Shown: in pieces, positions 11,913-14,068 of the stretch | Numbering within the stretch: position 1 is the stretch's first letter | Layout: every line of letters begins with the position of its first letter | Assembly (NCBI GenBank): GCA_002341345.1 | Contig: DDNW01000106.1 | Span: 2,432 to 16,499 of the forward strand | Reading direction: 5' to 3' | From: Erythrobacter sp. UBA2510 | GTDB taxonomy: Bacteria > Pseudomonadota > Alphaproteobacteria > Sphingomonadales > Sphingomonadaceae | Length of the DNA: 14,068 nucleotides | Made by a program: the position numbers and the translations under genes | The notes under the pieces: model-generated | The model's database searches: none | What the model was told of the DNA's origin: nothing | What the model saw: only the letters and a program-made list of their open reading frames with translations

Positions 11913-14068
11913 ATGAACGTGCAAACGGCGATTTCGGGGCAGGGCGGGGCGACCGCCCGCCAGAAGCTGGTCGTGATCGGCAACGGAATGGCCGGTTGCC
12001 GCGCGGTGGAAGAAGTGCTCGAGCGCGACCCGGCTCGCTATGCCATCACCATTTTCGGGGCCGAGCCGCGCGTCAATTACGACCGCATCATGCTCTCGCC
12101 GGTGCTGGCGGGCGAGAAGACCTTCAACGAGATCGTCATCAACACCGCTGAATGGTACGCCGAGAACGACATCGAACTGGTCAGCGGCGACCCCGTCACC
12201 GCAATCGACCGGACGCGCAAGGTCGTGACCAGCCGTTCGGGGCGCGAGGTCGCCTATGACAAGCTGATGATCGCAACCGGTTCAGACCCGTTCATCATTC
12301 CCATTCCCGGCAACGACCTCGATGGTGTGGTGACGTTTCGCGACCTCGACGACGTCGACAAGATGCTGGCGGCCGCAGAGTCCGGCGGAGACGCCGTGGT
12401 GATCGGCGGTGGCCTATTGGGTCTCGAAGCAGCGCATGGGCTGGCGTTGCGCGGGATGAAGGTCACCGTCGTTCACCTGATGCCTACGCTGATGGAGCGG
12501 CAGCTGGACGAGGCGGCGGGCTGGCTGCTCAAGCAGGAACTGGAAAGCCGCGGCCAGACGATCCTGACCGGCGCCAACACCAGGGAAATCCACGGGGTCG
12601 ACGGAAAGGTCGTCGGGATCGAGCTGGAGAATGGCACGAAGGTCAAGGCCGACATCGTGGTCATGGCCGCAGGTATCCGCCCCTCGACCGGCCTCGCCAA
12701 GGCGGCCGGACTGGATTGCGAGCGCGGCATCGTGGTCGACGATCACATGACTACTTCCGACCCCGACATTCTGGCGGTGGGGGAATGTGTCCAGCACCGC
12801 GGGCTGTGCTACGGCCTCGTCGCGCCGCTGTGGGAGATGTGCCGGGCGCTCGCCGACCGGCTGACCGGCGCGGCCCCTGAAGGTTCTGGGGGTTACGAAG
12901 GCTCGGTCACCTCCACCAAGCTGAAGGTTTCGGGTATCAACGTGTTTTCCGCCGGAGACTTCTCGGGCGGCGAGGATTGCGAGGACATCGTGCTGCGTGA
13001 CGCGGCGCGCGGCGTCTACAAGCGCATTGTCCTGCAGGGCGAGAAGATCATCGGTGCGGTACTCTACGGCGATACCGCCGACGGCAGTTACTATTTCGAC
13101 CTGATGAAGAAGGAGGCGGATGTATCGGGCATCCGCGAAGGACTGATTTTCGGGCAGGCCTTCGCCATGGGTGGGGCCACGCTCGACCCTAGTGCCGCCG
13201 TTGCCGCATTGTCGGACGACGCAGAAATCTGCGGCTGCAACGGCGTGTCCAAGGGCAAGATCGTCCAGACCATCCTCGCCGGCGCGCATACGATCGACGC
13301 CATTCGCGGCACCTGCAAGGCCTCGGCCTCGTGCGGATCGTGCACCGATCTGTGCGAATCCCTGCTCTCTCTGACGCTGGGCGACGACTACGGCGGCGAG
13401 CGCGGGGTCAAGACGGTCTGCAAATGCACGACCTTTGGTCACGATGATGTGCGACGCCTGATCCTCGAAAAAGAACTCAAGGTCATCCCGCAGGTCATGC
13501 AGGAGTTGCATTGGGCCACGCCCGACGGTTGCTCTTCCTGCCGGCCGGCGCTCAACTATTACCTGCTGTGCGCCTGGCCGGGCGAATATCAGGATGACGA
13601 GAAGAGCCGCTTCGTCAACGAGCGACTGCACGCCAACATCCAGAAGGACGGCACCTATTCGGTCGTGCCGCGCATGTGGGGCGGGGTAACCAGCCCCAGG
13701 GAACTGCGCGCGATCGCCGACGTGGTCGAGAAGTACAATGCGCCCATGGTGAAGGTCACCGGCGGCCAGCGGCTCGACATCTTCGGTATCAAGAAGGAAG
13801 ATCTGCCGGCCGTCTGGGCCGATCTCAATGCCGCCGGGATGGTCTCGGGCCATGCCTATGCCAAGGGCCTGCGCACGGTGAAGACCTGCGTCGGTACCGA
13901 CTGGTGCCGGTTCGGCACCCAGGATTCGACCGGTCTTGGCGTGAAGATCGAGAAGATGATGTGGGGCTCCTGGACCCCGCACAAGGTGAAGATGGCGGTC
14001 TCCGGCTGCCCCCGGAACTGCGCCGAGGCGACCTGCAAGGATATCGGCGTGATCTGTGTCGATTCCGG
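11913..14068 (+). CDS. nirB: NirB: NADH-dependent assimilatory nitrite reductase large subunit (3' end outside window)
   Basis: NirB reduces nitrite to ammonium in the cytoplasm using NADH, FAD, iron-sulfur clusters and siroheme. The visible part is 718 codons with no stop; the family is usually about 810-850 residues, so ~100 residues are missing at the window edge. ATG 11913 follows AAGGAACGAGG. Order: FAD-binding GNGMAG (23-28); NAD(H)-binding GGGLLG (165-170); a BFD-like [2Fe-2S] region with Cys440/442 and Cys474/477; a second such pattern with Cys503/505 and Cys540/543; a ferredoxin-like half-domain around 575-640; and siroheme/[4Fe-4S] ligands Cys659, Cys665, Cys699 and Cys703. All four siroheme-cluster cysteines are present. 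It sits behind its own leader, so it is probably a separate NasT-controlled transcript; nirD and a nitrate reductase may follow. Confidence 0.95.
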   Translation, partial: MNVQTAISGQGGATARQKLVVIGNGMAGCRAVEEVLERDPARYAITIFGAEPRVNYDRIMLSPVLAGEKTFNEIVINTAEWYAENDIELVSGDPVTAIDRTRKVVTSRSGREVAYDKLMIATGSDPFIIPIPGNDLDGVVTFRDLDDVDKMLAAAESGGDAVVIGGGLLGLEAAHGLALRGMKVTVVHLMPTLMERQLDEAAGWLLKQELESRGQTILTGANTREIHGVDGKVVGIELENGTKVKADIVVMAAGIRPSTGLAKAAGLDCERGIVVDDHMTTSDPDILAVGECVQHRGLCYGLVAPLWEMCRALADRLTGAAPEGSGGYEGSVTSTKLKVSGINVFSAGDFSGGEDCEDIVLRDAARGVYKRIVLQGEKIIGAVLYGDTADGSYYFDLMKKEADVSGIREGLIFGQAFAMGGATLDPSAAVAALSDDAEICGCNGVSKGKIVQTILAGAHTIDAIRGTCKASASCGSCTDLCESLLSLTLGDDYGGERGVKTVCKCTTFGHDDVRRLILEKELKVIPQVMQELHWATPDGCSSCRPALNYYLLCAWPGEYQDDEKSRFVNERLHANIQKDGTYSVVPRMWGGVTSPRELRAIADVVEKYNAPMVKVTGGQRLDIFGIKKEDLPAVWADLNAAGMVSGHAYAKGLRTVKTCVGTDWCRFGTQDSTGLGVKIEKMMWGSWTPHKVKMAVSGCPRNCAEATCKDIGVICVDS

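Overview
The window looks like chromosomal DNA of an alphaproteobacterium, most likely a sphingomonad (Erythrobacter/Sphingopyxis-like). I infer this from the high-GC codon use of the right-hand genes, the protein sequences, and the pairing of a nasTS-controlled nitrate operon with an alginate-export-type porin. No ribosomal RNA or other marker confirms the genus. Two blocks of different character meet near position 4000.

Block 1 (about 1-3700) has lower GC and is a small integrated element. It begins with the 3' half of a tRNA-Thr(UGU) on the minus strand, cut at the anticodon loop as in a tyrosine-integrase attachment site. Then come an integrase (208-1524), two small genes of unknown role (1583-1933, DUF488-like; 1938-2456), an AlpA/excisionase-like regulator (2556-2798) and a winged-helix replication-type protein (2795-3700). 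Four quasi-palindromic repeats lie inside the last gene, in the linker between its domains, followed by AT-rich DNA. This is the layout of the lambda origin inside gene O, so the element may replicate. No second att copy is visible. The AT-rich interval 3701-4005 separates the two blocks.

Block 2 (about 4006-14068) is a nitrate assimilation cluster, all on the plus strand: nasT (ANTAR antiterminator), nasS (cytosolic nitrate/nitrite sensor), nrtA (lipoprotein nitrate-binding protein), nrtB (permease), a fused double ATPase (nrtCD), an outer-membrane porin, and nirB (large subunit of NADH-dependent nitrite reductase, cut by the window end).

The strongest regulatory signal is a pair of matching leader RNAs, one before nrtA (about 5884-6000) and one before nirB (about 11767-11883). 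Each has two hexaloop hairpins, and the second shares its 3' arm with an intrinsic terminator. This is the known ANTAR antitermination design. Inferred logic: without nitrate, NasS holds NasT and both leaders terminate; with nitrate or nitrite, NasT is released, binds both leaders, and transporter, porin and nitrite reductase are made together. A putative promoter and a shared 12-bp upstream motif sit at nearly the same distance from both leaders.
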